A DNA stretch of 64,000 bases from Paracoccus homiensis (GCF_900111675.1 NZ_FOHO01000003.1:362530-426529); one strand, 5' to 3'; positions 8,670-18,220 are shown, numbered from the stretch's first letter. A program made the numbers and translations. Notes: generated by a model not told the origin, from the letters alone.

Positions 8670-10205
8670 ATGAAATCGCTTTCTCCTCGGCATCTTCTGA
8701 CCGCATCGGCAGTGGCATTGACGATGGGCCTGGGAATTGCTGGCGCACAGCAGGCAACCGATGTCTCGCCCGAGGCGAGCCGTCAGGCGCAAGAGGCCGC
8801 CAACAACAATCAGCCGCTTTCGGTCACGACGGATCAGGCCAGCGCGCCCGGCGTCATGCCACAAAGCTTTGCCGATCTGGTTGAACAGGTCGCCCCGGCG
8901 GTCGTCAATATCACCACCACCTCGGTCGTGTCGCAGCCGACGGGCGGTCCCGGTTTTCCCGAAGGCAGCCCGTTTTCGGATCTGTTCCGCGATTTCGGCT
9001 TTCCCGGCATGCCCGGCCCCGATGGTCAGCGCCGGCCACAGCGCTCGAACGCGCTGGGTTCTGGTTTCGTGATTTCCGCCGATGGCTATATCGTCACTAA
9101 TAATCATGTGATCGACGGTGCCGACGAGATCGAGATCGAATTCTATGCCGGCAATACCCTGCCAGCCGAAGTGGTGGGCACCGATCCCAATACCGATGTC
9201 GCGCTGCTGAAGGTCAAAAGCGATGATGCGCTGCCCTTCGTGAAATTCGGCAACTCGGATGATGCGCGGGTGGGCGACTGGGTGCTTGCCCTGGGCAACC
9301 CGCTGGGGCAGGGATTTTCGGCAAGTTCGGGCATCGTATCCGCGCGAAATCGAGAATTGTCAGGGACTTACGACGATTACCTACAGACCGATGCCGCGAT
9401 CAACCGTGGCAACTCCGGCGGTCCGCTATTCAATCTGAACGGCGAGGTGATCGGCGTGAACACGGCGATCCTGTCGCCCAATGGCGGCTCGATCGGGATC
9501 GGCTTTTCGATGGCGGCCAATGTCGTCAGCAAGGTCGTCGATCAGCTGCGCGAATATGGCGAAACCCGTCGCGGCTGGCTGGGCGTCAAGATCCAGGACG
9601 TGACCCCAGATATGGCCGAAGCGCTGGCCCTGACGGCCAGCGAAGGCGCGATGGTCACCGATGTGCCCGACGGCCCCGCCAAGGATGCCGGAATGCAGGC
9701 GGGTGACGTGATCATCAGCTTTGATGGCGGCGCGGTCGAGGATACCCGCCAACTGGTCCGCCGTGTAGCCGAGGCGCCGGCGGGTGAGGCTGTCGATGTG
9801 GTCGTGCTGCGCAATGGCGACGAACGGACCTTGCAGGTCACGCTGGGACGCCGCGAGGTCGCCGAAGGGACCAGCAACGCGCCTGTTACTTCGACCACGC
9901 CGGGTGAACAGGACCTGCTGGGCATGACCGTCGCCACGATCACGCCTGAAATCGCCGCGGAACTGGGATTGTCGCGCGACGCACAGGGCCTTGTCGTCAA
10001 GACGACCGATCCCGAAGGGGTTGCCGCGGAAAAGGGGCTGGCGCCGGGCGATCTGATCGTCGAAGCCGGGCAGCAGCCGGTCACCTCGCTTGAGGAACTG
10101 GAAGAAAGCGTCGCCGCCGCGCGTGAAGCGGGGCGCAAGTCGGTTCTGCTGCTGATCCGCCGCGCCGGAGAGCCACGCTTTGTCGCGTTGCCGGTGCAGG
10201 AATAA
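8670..10205 (+). CDS. degP: Do/DegP-family periplasmic serine protease
   Basis: Periplasmic protease and chaperone of 511 residues acting on misfolded envelope proteins. A signal peptide covers about residues 1-27 (positive start, then TASAVALTMGLGIAGA). The trypsin-like domain shows the triad His146 (VTNNHV), Asp176 (NTDVALL) and Ser249 (RGNSGGP), followed by two PDZ domains (about 300-390 and 415-505). The ATG at 8670 gives the correct signal peptide and has a GAGG site; earlier in-frame ATGs at 8607 and 8655 would put extra residues before it. Placement after hflKC groups membrane and periplasmic quality control. A terminator follows. Confidence 0.94.
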   Translation: MKSLSPRHLLTASAVALTMGLGIAGAQQATDVSPEASRQAQEAANNNQPLSVTTDQASAPGVMPQSFADLVEQVAPAVVNITTTSVVSQPTGGPGFPEGSPFSDLFRDFGFPGMPGPDGQRRPQRSNALGSGFVISADGYIVTNNHVIDGADEIEIEFYAGNTLPAEVVGTDPNTDVALLKVKSDDALPFVKFGNSDDARVGDWVLALGNPLGQGFSASSGIVSARNRELSGTYDDYLQTDAAINRGNSGGPLFNLNGEVIGVNTAILSPNGGSIGIGFSMAANVVSKVVDQLREYGETRRGWLGVKIQDVTPDMAEALALTASEGAMVTDVPDGPAKDAGMQAGDVIISFDGGAVEDTRQLVRRVAEAPAGEAVDVVVLRNGDERTLQVTLGRREVAEGTSNAPVTSTTPGEQDLLGMTVATITPEIAAELGLSRDAQGLVVKTTDPEGVAAEKGLAPGDLIVEAGQQPVTSLEELEESVAAAREAGRKSVLLLIRRAGEPRFVALPVQE

Positions 10206-10223
10206 CAGGATCGAAAGATGAAC

Positions 10224-10252
10224 GGGGCGGGCCTGACGGGCCCGCCCCTTTT
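10224..10252 (+). terminator. Rho-independent terminator after degP
   Basis: 10-base-pair GC stem (10224-10233 with 10239-10248), 5-base loop, followed by TTTT. It lies 18 bases after the degP stop. Confidence 0.9.
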
Positions 10253-10278
10253 CAATGGGCGCGGCTTGTCCTAATTGA

Positions 10279-10626
<348 letters not shown>

Positions 10627-10650
10627 CCCGGTTTCACATGGCAGACGAGG

Positions 10651-10673
10651 GGGCGGCAGGGGCCGCCCTTTTT
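10651..10673 (+). terminator. Rho-independent terminator after ferredoxin gene
   Basis: 7-base-pair stem GGGCGGC/GCCGCCC (10651-10657 with 10662-10668), 4-base loop, then TTTTT. Confidence 0.85.
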
Positions 10674-10979
10674 CATGTCTGGATCATTCGCTGCGAATCG
10701 CGGCCGCGCAGGTAAATGTACTTATCCCCTTTAGGTTGTGTGGAAATGGTTAACCTTATCCTTGGGATTGCCGCGACCTGACGGACATATCCCAAAAGCT
10801 AGGTCCGGGGGCTGTTCTTTAAAGTTTTAGCGATGTTCCGGAAGGCAGTTCGGTGCTAACCTGTCCTTGGTCAGGTGGTGTTGTTTTTCTCCATCCGGTG
10901 TCGGTCCTTGGATGTCATGCAGCCGTTGTTTCGCATGTCTTCGGGGGGTGTTTTGTGAATATGTTTGCGAGTGGATAGT
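10674..10979 (+). other. Long AT-richer leader/regulatory region before sugar transferase gene
   Basis: About 300 bases without a credible gene, clearly lower in GC than the neighbours. It holds a GGTTAACC palindrome (10748-10755), an inverted repeat TTGGGAT/ATCCCAA (10762-10768 and 10789-10795), and an ACCTG/CAGGT arm pair near 10859-10876 followed by a T-rich run. These suggest a promoter with regulator sites and a long 5' leader for the exopolysaccharide gene. I cannot assign a specific regulator. Confidence 0.4.
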
Positions 10980-11654
10980 ATGACAGTTGAACACCAGATC
11001 TCGAGCGTTGTTGCCCATGCCGATGATGCTCCGGCTCGGTCCAAGCCCTGGTTTTATCGTAGCTTTCTGAAACGTCCGCTGGACCTGTTCCTGATCCTGC
11101 TTGCGACCCCCGTGATCGTCCCGCTGATCTTCCTGCTGGCGCTGCTGGTCAAGCGTGACGGCGGCAATGCGTTCTATTCGCAGGAACGCGTGGGTCGCAA
11201 CGGCAAGATCTATCGCATCTGGAAGCTGCGCAGCATGGTCAGCGATGCCGATGAGGTTCTGCCCGCCTATCTGGCCGAAAATCCCAATGCCCAGGCCGAA
11301 TGGGAAGAAAATCAGAAGCTGCGCCACGATCCCCGCATCACCCGTCTGGGCCATGTGCTGCGCCGCTGTTCGCTGGATGAACTGCCGCAGCTGTGGAACG
11401 TGGTGCGCGGCGATATGAGCCTGATCGGCCCGCGCCCGATGATGCCCAGCCAGCAGATCTATTACACGGGCGATGCCTATTACGACCTGCGTCCGGGCAT
11501 TACTGGCTATTGGCAGGTCGCCGGGCGCAATCGCACCTCGTTCAGTGCCCGTGCGATGTATGACGATGTCTATGACCGCAACCTGTCGCTTGGCAGCGAT
11601 ATCGGCATCCTGTGGCGCACCGTGGGCGTCGTGCTGCGCGCAACCGGCTGCTGA
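10980..11654 (+). CDS. ExoY-like sugar transferase (undecaprenyl-phosphate sugar phosphotransferase)
   Basis: Membrane-bound initiating glycosyltransferase of 224 residues that loads the first sugar phosphate onto undecaprenyl phosphate for exopolysaccharide or capsule synthesis. A hydrophobic membrane segment (LDLFLILLATPVIVPLIFLL) at about residues 38-57 is followed by the bacterial sugar transferase domain with KLRSMV, RRCSLDELPQLWNV, MSLIGPRP and PGITGYWQVAGRNR. The ATG at 10980 has a GAGTGGA-like ribosome binding site; TTG 10965 and GTG 10971 are in-frame alternatives. The gene is convergent with another surface-polysaccharide glycosyltransferase. Confidence 0.92.
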   Translation: MTVEHQISSVVAHADDAPARSKPWFYRSFLKRPLDLFLILLATPVIVPLIFLLALLVKRDGGNAFYSQERVGRNGKIYRIWKLRSMVSDADEVLPAYLAENPNAQAEWEENQKLRHDPRITRLGHVLRRCSLDELPQLWNVVRGDMSLIGPRPMMPSQQIYYTGDAYYDLRPGITGYWQVAGRNRTSFSARAMYDDVYDRNLSLGSDIGILWRTVGVVLRATGC

Positions 11655-11718
11655 TCCCGATCAGTTTCGACCTTGCATCAGGGCGGCCACGGTTGTGGCC
11701 GCTTTTGTCGTTCGGGGG

Positions 11719-12471
11719 TCAGGTCCGCCGCAGGCCGCGTGCGGCGATCACCTCGGCGGGCAGGATCGCGGCACAGCGCGCATAGCGCGGCACCAGGCGT
11801 CGCGGCGCGGTCGCCATGCGCCAGGCCCATTCCATCGCGATCCTGCGCACCCAGCGCGGCGCGCGTGTCTGATTGCCGGCCAGAAAATCCAGACCCGCCC
11901 CGATCGAGGCAAAGCCGACCCCCGGCGTGTCCTGCCGCCCGCGCGCGGCCAACAATTCCTGTTTCGGGGCACCAAGGGCCAGAAAGGTCAGGCGCGCGCC
12001 GCTGTCCTCGACCTGTTTCAGGATCGCCCCCGCCGCGTCTGATGCCGGATCAAACCCCATCGGCGGGGCGATGATCGCGCTGATGGTCAGGCCCGGAACC
12101 TTCGCCCGCAGGTGTTCCGCGGCCAGTTTCAGGGCGGGTTCGGTGCTGCCCACCAGCGCAACGGCGATGCCGTCCTGTGCCGCCAGCCGCGCCAGAGGCA
12201 AAACCAGATCCGAGCCGGGCAGCAAGGTCACCTCGCGCCTTGCCATCCGCGACAGCCAGACGATGGGATTGCCGTCGGCGACCACCAGATCCTGCGCCGC
12301 ATAGGCTGCGCGAAAACCGGGATCGCTGCGCAGCTTGACCAGGTGATCCAGATTGATCGTGGCCAGGGCAAAGCCCTGACCCTTGGCAAAGCGGCGGCTG
12401 ACCTCGGCCATCAGCGCGGGCATGTCGGGCATGTTCAGGCGGATCGTGTGGTCGCCATATGTGAACTGCAT
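11719..12471 (-). CDS. WecG/TagA/CpsF family glycosyltransferase
   Basis: GT26-family glycosyltransferase of 250 residues, adding a sugar (ManNAc or ManNAcA in known members) to a lipid-linked precursor. Family segments seen are ATINLDHLVKLR, VADGNPIVWLSR, LLPGSDLVLPL, FLALGAPKQE and the Arg-rich C-terminus RAPRWVRRIAMEWAWR. I chose the ATG at 12471 because a GGAAG ribosome binding site precedes it. It lies tail-to-tail with the ExoY-like gene, so both probably serve one surface polysaccharide, though no other polysaccharide genes are in the window. Confidence 0.9.
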   Translation of the reverse strand: MQFTYGDHTIRLNMPDMPALMAEVSRRFAKGQGFALATINLDHLVKLRSDPGFRAAYAAQDLVVADGNPIVWLSRMARREVTLLPGSDLVLPLARLAAQDGIAVALVGSTEPALKLAAEHLRAKVPGLTISAIIAPPMGFDPASDAAGAILKQVEDSGARLTFLALGAPKQELLAARGRQDTPGVGFASIGAGLDFLAGNQTRAPRWVRRIAMEWAWRMATAPRRLVPRYARCAAILPAEVIAARGLRRT

Positions 12472-12544
12472 GGACGCTTCCTTGGCGGATTGAACTGCCC
12501 GCCTTGTGCCACGTCCAACCCGTCGGAACAATCACCTGCGGCGA

Positions 12545-12871
12545 TTAACCCTTTGGCAGATAGGGAATGCCGCCCGCCAGATCGGTGTCGTCGATCAGGT
12601 GGAAATTGCTGATGCTGCCAGCCTTGCGCGCCTTGGCAAAGGGGGCGTATTCGGGATCGGCGGCAAAAGCCTTGGCGCTGTCGCGATCGGGAAACTGGAT
12701 CAGCGCGATCAGCGTGTTGTCCAGCGGCTTGCCTTCCAGCGTTTCGACATTGCCGCTGCGCGACAGGTATTTGCCGCCGTGACGGGCCGCGATGTCATGC
12801 ACCTTGGCCGCGTAATCGGGGACCCAGGCGTCGTCGGTGACGGTCACGTCGGCAATCAGATAAACGGGCAT
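12545..12871 (-). CDS. DUF1330 domain-containing protein
   Basis: Small cytoplasmic protein of 108 residues with the ferredoxin-like dimeric alpha/beta-barrel fold expected for DUF1330 (opening MPVYLIADVTVTD, later LIALIQFPDRDSAKAF). Function of the family is unknown. The start at 12871 is supported by a GGGAGGA ribosome binding site. It lies 73 bases upstream of the WecG/TagA-type gene on the same strand and could be co-transcribed with it. Confidence 0.85.
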   Translation of the reverse strand: MPVYLIADVTVTDDAWVPDYAAKVHDIAARHGGKYLSRSGNVETLEGKPLDNTLIALIQFPDRDSAKAFAADPEYAPFAKARKAGSISNFHLIDDTDLAGGIPYLPKG

Positions 12872-12950
12872 CGCGTCCTCCCTCGCAGATGATGGGGCAA
12901 GGTTAGACGTGGCCTGCGTGTCGGGCAATCAGACTTTCCGCCCGTGGCGG

Positions 12951-14171
12951 TCAGGTTCGCGCCTCGGATGGCACAGGGCGCAGCGCAAGCCAGATCAGCG
13001 CGCCACCGGCCAGCACAAGAAACGGCAGTATCGCCAGATTGACCGCGTTCCATCCTGTCTGAGGGTCGCCGCCAAGGCAGTTCATCAGCCCGCCCGAGGA
13101 CAGCGAGGCCAGAAAGACGCCGCTGAACACGACCAGATCATTGATGCCCTGCACACGGCCACGCTCGACCGGGCTATGGGCGCGGGTCAGCATGGCGGTC
13201 GCGCCGATGAAACCGAAATTCCAGCCAAGGCCCAGCAGGATCAGCGCACCGAAGAAATGCGACAACTGGACCCCTGACAGGGCGACCGCGCCGGCGAATG
13301 CCAGAATGACCAGCCCCGCCGCGACGATCCGCGACGCACCGAAGCGTGAAATCAGATGGCCGGTGAAAAAGCTGGGCGCGAACATGGCCAGCACATGGGC
13401 GCTGACAATATCCGCGGCATTTTCCGGGGCGAAGCCGCATCCGACCACGGCCAGGGGCGTCGAAGTCATGACAAGGTTCATCAGCGCATAGCTGACCATG
13501 CCGCAAATCATCGCGACCAGAATCCGCGGATCGCGCAGGATCTGTCCCAGCGGTCGGCCCTGATCGGCGCCTTCGGGAACCTGGACGGGTTTCGGGATAT
13601 CCAGAAACGCGAACAGGAACGGCCCCAGCAGGTTCAGGCCGATCACGGCGATATAGCTGGCCAGAAATGGCACGGCGGTCAGGTCGGTCGTCAACCGCAC
13701 CAGCATCGGCCCGATCAGCGCAGATGCCAGCCCGCCCGCCATGACCCAGCTGATCGCACGGGCCTCGAACTCGGCGGGGGCGGTATCGGTCGCGGCAAAG
13801 CGGAAGAAGCCCTGCGCCGACATGTAGACCCCGGTCAGCAGCGATCCCGCCATGAACAGCCAGAAACTGCCAAGCCACAGGCCCGCGGCCGAAACCGCCG
13901 CGCCCATTCCGCCCGCCAGCACCGCCAGCAGAAATCCGGTCTGGCGGCCATGGGTCTGCATCAGCCGCGCCAGTGGGCGTGCCGTCATCGCCGAACCCAG
14001 CACGATCATCGAGATCGGCAGCGTCGCGATGCAGGGGTTCGGGGCCAGGATCTGCCCCGCAAGCCCGCCGATGATGAAATTGACCGGCATCTGCGCACCC
14101 AGAATGGCCTGCGCACAGACCAGCACCGCCACATTGCGGCGGGCGCGCGACAGGGGGCGATCCGCGCTCAA
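12951..14171 (-). CDS. MFS transporter
   Basis: Major facilitator of 406 residues with about 12 hydrophobic segments and a central loop (about residues 190-210) rich in charged residues. No substrate-specific motif is recognised. The frame is open well upstream inside eda, but the likely start is the TTG at 14171, which overlaps the eda stop as TTGA and gives a cytoplasmic N-terminus before the first membrane segment. The coupling to eda suggests a sugar acid or related carbon source; this is inference from position only. Confidence 0.82.
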   Translation of the reverse strand: MSADRPLSRARRNVAVLVCAQAILGAQMPVNFIIGGLAGQILAPNPCIATLPISMIVLGSAMTARPLARLMQTHGRQTGFLLAVLAGGMGAAVSAAGLWLGSFWLFMAGSLLTGVYMSAQGFFRFAATDTAPAEFEARAISWVMAGGLASALIGPMLVRLTTDLTAVPFLASYIAVIGLNLLGPFLFAFLDIPKPVQVPEGADQGRPLGQILRDPRILVAMICGMVSYALMNLVMTSTPLAVVGCGFAPENAADIVSAHVLAMFAPSFFTGHLISRFGASRIVAAGLVILAFAGAVALSGVQLSHFFGALILLGLGWNFGFIGATAMLTRAHSPVERGRVQGINDLVVFSGVFLASLSSGGLMNCLGGDPQTGWNAVNLAILPFLVLAGGALIWLALRPVPSEART

Positions 14172-14809
14172 CTGCGCAGCGCAGCGGCGCTGCGGGCGCG
14201 ATCCTCGATGGCTTTCCAGTTGCCGGCCTGCACGTCCTGATCGGTCACGATCCAGCTGCCGCCGACGCAGACGACATTGGGCAGGGCCAGATAATCCTTG
14301 GCATTGCCGGGCGACACGCCACCGGTCGGGCAAAAGCTGATGCGCGGCAGCGGGCCGGCCAGCGATTTCAGGGCAGGGGCCCCGCCCACCGCCTCGGCCG
14401 GGAAGAATTTCAGCATGTCGAAGCCGGCATCGGCGGCCCGCATCACCTCGGACGCGGTGACGGCCCCGGGCAGCAGCGGCAGTTCCAGATCGGCACAGGC
14501 CTCGATCAGGCGATCGGTGAGACCCGGCGAGACGGCAAAGCTGGCGCCCGCATCCTTGGCGCGCTTGGCGTCGTCGGGGGTCAGCACGGTGCCCGCGCCG
14601 ACATGGCCGCCTGCCACGCCCGCCATGGCGCGGATCGAATCCAGCGCCGCGTCGGACCGCAGCGTCACCTCCAGCACTGGCAGGCCGCCGGTCACCAGCG
14701 CCTGTGCCAGATCGGCGGCGCGGGCCGCGTCCTTGATCACGATCACCGGGACGACCGGGGCCAGTTGGCACAGGGCGCGGGTTGTCTGGGACTGGGTTTC
14801 CGGGGTCAT
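14168..14809 (-). CDS. eda: 2-dehydro-3-deoxy-phosphogluconate (KDPG) aldolase
   Basis: Class I aldolase of 213 residues that splits KDPG to pyruvate and glyceraldehyde 3-phosphate in the Entner-Doudoroff pathway. The Schiff-base lysine is Lys134 (DMLKFFPAE) and the catalytic glutamate is Glu47 (LPVLEVTLR). The phosphate-binding FCPTGGV and the GAGTVLT strand are present. The start at 14809 has a GAAGG site. The usual partner edd is not adjacent; instead the stop overlaps the start of an MFS transporter gene. Confidence 0.95.
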   Translation of the reverse strand: MTPETQSQTTRALCQLAPVVPVIVIKDAARAADLAQALVTGGLPVLEVTLRSDAALDSIRAMAGVAGGHVGAGTVLTPDDAKRAKDAGASFAVSPGLTDRLIEACADLELPLLPGAVTASEVMRAADAGFDMLKFFPAEAVGGAPALKSLAGPLPRISFCPTGGVSPGNAKDYLALPNVVCVGGSWIVTDQDVQAGNWKAIEDRARSAAALRS

Positions 14810-14928
14810 GGCGTCACCTTCACTGGCGGAATTTGCGGGCAAAGTGACCCCATCGGCCCATTTATGCAAGGGTGCAGGGTGGGCGGAGGCGATTTTGTGT
14901 TAGCGGTATCGGAATGCAGATGCCGGGG

Positions 14929-15582
14929 TCACACCCGAAAGGCCAGAAAGACGGCCGAGTAATGGACCGCCGCCGCCGTGACCACGAAGCCGTGCCAGAT
15001 CGCGTTCTGAAAGCGCAGCTTTTCCCACAGGTGGAACACGACCCCGGCGGAATAGATCACCCCGCCGATCACGATCAGGATCAGCGACGAGGCCGGCAGA
15101 TAGGTCGCCATCGGCCCGATCGCGACAAGGCCGCTCCAACCCAGCAGCAGATACAGGATCACGGCCAGCCGGTCATAACGCCCGGGCAGCAGACATTTCA
15201 CCGCGATGCCCAGACAGGCGATCACCCAGATCGCGATCAGCAGTCCATGGACACGGGGATGATGCGCCCCGGCCTGCAGGAACGGCGTATAGGTGGCCGC
15301 GATCAGGATGAAGATCGCGGAATGATCCAGCCGCCGCATATGCCATTTGAACCGAGAATGCGGCAGCATGTTGTAGGCAAAGGAAATTCCCAGCGACCCG
15401 ACCAGCCCGACACCGTAGATGCAAGCCGCCGCCACCTGGGCGTGATCGCTGTAGACCGTGGCATAGAAGATCAGCGCCGTTGCCCCGATCAGCGCCAGAA
15501 CGACGCCGATTGCATGGACGATGCCGTCGGCCAGCATCTCGTGGAAATCATAGGCCCGGCCGAACTTGAAATTTGCGGACAT
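14929..15582 (-). CDS. Hemolysin III / PAQR family membrane protein
   Basis: Seven-helix membrane protein of 217 residues in the HlyIII/YqfA (PAQR-like) family. Conserved residues include HAIGVVLALIGA near the N-terminus, SFAYNMLPHSRFKWHMRRLD with the family Ser and His, and IWHGFVVTAAAVHY at the C-terminus; the His and Asp residues resemble the metal-binding set of PAQR proteins. Despite the name, hemolysis is not an established role for most members. The ATG at 15582 gives the family N-terminus. It is divergent from the MttB-like gene. Confidence 0.88.
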   Translation of the reverse strand: MSANFKFGRAYDFHEMLADGIVHAIGVVLALIGATALIFYATVYSDHAQVAAACIYGVGLVGSLGISFAYNMLPHSRFKWHMRRLDHSAIFILIAATYTPFLQAGAHHPRVHGLLIAIWVIACLGIAVKCLLPGRYDRLAVILYLLLGWSGLVAIGPMATYLPASSLILIVIGGVIYSAGVVFHLWEKLRFQNAIWHGFVVTAAAVHYSAVFLAFRV

Positions 15583-15734
15583 GGTGGAACGCCCCGCGAC
15601 TGAATAAATACATCTTTCTAGGATGGGGTCGGCTGCGCGATCTGGCAACTTGGCATTCGGGGCAGGTCGCCGGGGTTGCGCATCGCGCAGGACTTGGAAA
15701 GAAATAGGACCCTGCGCATCAGGAAAGGCACGGG

Positions 15735-17210
15735 ATGGCACGGGACGGCGATACCCCCAACCACATCACCCGCAATATCCCCGATTACGAGATCCTGTCG
15801 GATCGCGACCTGACCCTGATCGAGTCGCAGGCCGAACGCATCCTGTCGCAGATCGGTGTCGATTTCGTCGGTAATCCCGATGCGCTGGACCGTTGGCGTC
15901 AGGCAGGCGCCCGGGTCGAGGGCGAAAGGGTGCGCCTGCCGGAAGGGCTGGCCCGCGATCTGTGTGCCACAGCCCCTGCCAGTTTCGTGCAGCAAGCTCG
16001 GAATCCCGATCGCAATGTTGTCATTGGCGGACGCAATCTGGTCTGCGCGCCGGTCTATGGCCCGCTGTTCGTGCGCGATCAGCAGCACGGGCGACGCTAT
16101 GCCGGCTTTGCCGATTTCTGCGACTTTCTGAGGTTGGGGCAGGTTCTGCCGCAGATGCATCACAGCGGCGGCACCGTCTGCGAGCCGACGGACCTGCCTA
16201 TCGCCACCCGGCATCTGGACATGCTGCTGGCGCATATGACGCTGACGGACAAGCCGCTGATGGGCTCGGTGACCTTGCCCGAACGCGCCAGCGACAGCCT
16301 GGCCATGGCGCGGATCCTGTTCGGCGCGGATGTGGTGGATCGTCATTGCGTTCTGTCCGCGCTGATCAATGTGAATTCGCCGCTGACCTTCGATCCGGTC
16401 ATGAGCCACGCGATCGATATCTATTCCGGGGCGGGGCAGGCGGTGATCCTGGGCAGCTATGTCGTGACCGGCACGACCGCGCCCGCCACGGTGGCCGGGG
16501 CACTTGCGCAGACATTGGCCGAGATGATGGCCGGCATCGCCTATACGCAACTGGTGCGGCCCGGCGCGCCGGTGGTCTTTGGCCCCTTCGTCGCGGGCAT
16601 GGGGCTGGTCACCGGCGCGGCGACCTTTGCCACACCCGAAGTCGCGCAGCTTACGCAGGCGCTGGGTCAGCTGGCACGGCGGCTGGGCGTGCCCTATCGC
16701 GGCGGCGGCGCGCTGACCGGATCGAAGCTGCCCGATGCGCAGGCCGGATACGAGGCCGCACAGGGCCTGTCGGTCGCCCTGCAATCGGGGGTGAATCTGA
16801 TGACCCACGCGGCAGGCTGGCTGGAAAACGGGCTGGTGGCCTGCTTCGAGAAATACGTCATGGATGCCGATCAGCTGACCGCGCTGGCCCATATGGCGCA
16901 GGGCGTCGATCTGTCCGACGCCGCGCTGGTGTTGAAGGTCATCCGTGAGGCGGGGCCGGGCGGGCATTATCTGGGCTCGGACCATCTGGCAGATCATGGG
17001 GATGGCATGTGGCAAAGCACGTTGATGGACTGCCGCCCCTTCGATCAGTGGCAGGATGCCGGATCGCCCGATGCCGCCATGCTTGCCGCTGATCGCGTGC
17101 GGCATTATCTGGACAGCTATCGCCAGCCCGATCTGGACCCCGCCACCGCCTCGGCGCTGGCCAGTTTCGTGACGCGGCGCAAGGCCGATATCGCGGCCTG
17201 CGACAGCTAG
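15735..17210 (+). CDS. MttB-like (trimethylamine methyltransferase family) protein, non-pyrrolysine
   Basis: Protein of 491 residues in the MttB superfamily. It reads through without an in-frame TAG, so it lacks the pyrrolysine of true trimethylamine methyltransferases and belongs with the MtgB-like members, some of which demethylate glycine betaine, proline betaine or carnitine. Characteristic segments are [20 protein letters not shown], the central [20 protein letters not shown] and the C-terminal [15 protein letters not shown]. No corrinoid protein or activase gene is adjacent, so the methyl acceptor is unknown. The ATG at 15735 is divergent from the hemolysin III family gene. Confidence 0.85.
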   Translation: MARDGDTPNHITRNIPDYEILSDRDLTLIESQAERILSQIGVDFVGNPDALDRWRQAGARVEGERVRLPEGLARDLCATAPASFVQQARNPDRNVVIGGRNLVCAPVYGPLFVRDQQHGRRYAGFADFCDFLRLGQVLPQMHHSGGTVCEPTDLPIATRHLDMLLAHMTLTDKPLMGSVTLPERASDSLAMARILFGADVVDRHCVLSALINVNSPLTFDPVMSHAIDIYSGAGQAVILGSYVVTGTTAPATVAGALAQTLAEMMAGIAYTQLVRPGAPVVFGPFVAGMGLVTGAATFATPEVAQLTQALGQLARRLGVPYRGGGALTGSKLPDAQAGYEAAQGLSVALQSGVNLMTHAAGWLENGLVACFEKYVMDADQLTALAHMAQGVDLSDAALVLKVIREAGPGGHYLGSDHLADHGDGMWQSTLMDCRPFDQWQDAGSPDAAMLAADRVRHYLDSYRQPDLDPATASALASFVTRRKADIAACDS

Positions 17211-17232
17211 GGCGCTTTTGGCGACCTGCCCC

Positions 17233-17380
17233 CTTGCCAAGCGGGCGGAAACCGTCTAATGCCCCGCACACTTCACAGGTAGGGGCGGGCCCTTGCGGGA
17301 GACATCCGCAAATCGGTCCACCGGTTGGGGCATATGCCCTGAAATCCCCTGCCCAGGCGCAAACCGGAAAGGACATGGAT
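17233..17380 (+). promoter_or_regulatory. Candidate rpsB promoter and structured mRNA leader
   Basis: A possible promoter has TTGCCA at 17234-17239 and TCTAAT at 17255-17260 with a short 15-base spacer. The roughly 115-base leader contains a hairpin with TTGCGG/CCGCAA arms (17293-17298 with 17306-17311) and a self-complementary GGGCATATGCCC (17328-17339). S2 leaders in other bacteria mediate feedback control, so this could be an autoregulatory leader; this is inference. Confidence 0.4.
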
Positions 17381-18160
17381 ATGGCGCTTCCCGAATTTTC
17401 TCTGCGTCAGCTGCTGGAAGCTGGCGTTCACTATGGTCACCAGACGCAACGCTGGAACCCCCGCATGGGCGAGTTCATCTATGGCGAGCGTAACGGCATC
17501 CACATCGTCGACCTGACCCAGACCGTCCCCATGCTGGACGCTGCTCTGCAGGTCGTGCGCGAGACCGTCGCCAAGGGTGGCCGCGTTCTGTTCGTCGGCA
17601 CCAAGCGTCAGGCCCAGAAATCCATCGCAGACGCAGCCGAGCGTTCGGCACAGTTCTACATGAACCACCGTTGGCTGGGCGGCACGCTGACCAACTGGAA
17701 AACCGTCAGCCAGTCGATCAACCGCCTGAAGGCGATCGACGAAACCATGGCTGCCGGCGCGGAAGGCATGACCAAGAAAGAGCGTCTGGGCCTTGAGCGC
17801 GAGCAGTCGAAACTGCAGGCGTCGCTTGGCGGTATCCGCGACATGGGCGGCCTGCCGGACCTGCTGTTCGTGATCGACGTGAACAAGGAAGACCTGGCCA
17901 TCGCCGAAGCCAAGAAGCTGGGCATCCCGGTCGTCGCCGTTGTCGACACCAACTGCTCGCCCGAAGGCGTTGACTACATCATCCCGGGCAATGACGACGC
18001 TGCCCGCGCCATCGCGCTGTATTGCGATCTGGCAAGCCGCGCCGCGCTGGACGGCATGTCGGCGCAGATGGGCGCCGCTGGCGTTGACGTCGGTGCCCTG
18101 GCCGACACGCCGGAAGAGCTGCTGGACGAAGCTGGCGAAGAAGTCGCAGCCGAGGCCTGA
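17381..18160 (+). CDS. rpsB: Small ribosomal subunit protein uS2
   Basis: 30S ribosomal protein S2, 259 residues. The N-terminus [20 protein letters not shown] and the later [12 protein letters not shown] and [19 protein letters not shown] segments are diagnostic. The ATG at 17381 lies 8 bases after an AAAGG site; the in-frame ATG at 17375 is too close to it. tsf follows in the conserved rpsB-tsf operon, separated by an 82-base spacer with a strong hairpin. Confidence 0.98.
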   Translation: MALPEFSLRQLLEAGVHYGHQTQRWNPRMGEFIYGERNGIHIVDLTQTVPMLDAALQVVRETVAKGGRVLFVGTKRQAQKSIADAAERSAQFYMNHRWLGGTLTNWKTVSQSINRLKAIDETMAAGAEGMTKKERLGLEREQSKLQASLGGIRDMGGLPDLLFVIDVNKEDLAIAEAKKLGIPVVAVVDTNCSPEGVDYIIPGNDDAARAIALYCDLASRAALDGMSAQMGAAGVDVGALADTPEELLDEAGEEVAAEA

Positions 18161-18191
18161 TCCGGTATCGGCCCGGAAGTCACGGAATTGT

Positions 18192-18220
18192 CGTCAGGCG
18201 GGGATATGCCCCGCCTGACG
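18192..18220 (+). terminator. Intercistronic rpsB-tsf hairpin (attenuator or processing site)
   Basis: Perfect 12-base-pair stem (18192-18203 with 18209-18220, arms CGTCAGGCGGGG and CCCCGCCTGACG) with a 5-base loop. It is followed by TGTTGAACA rather than a T run, so it is probably a weak attenuator or an mRNA-stability element setting the S2 to EF-Ts ratio. Confidence 0.6.

Noticed and set aside
15735..17210. True trimethylamine methyltransferase with pyrrolysine
   Set aside because: The frame is continuous with no internal TAG, and no pyrrolysine or corrinoid genes are near.
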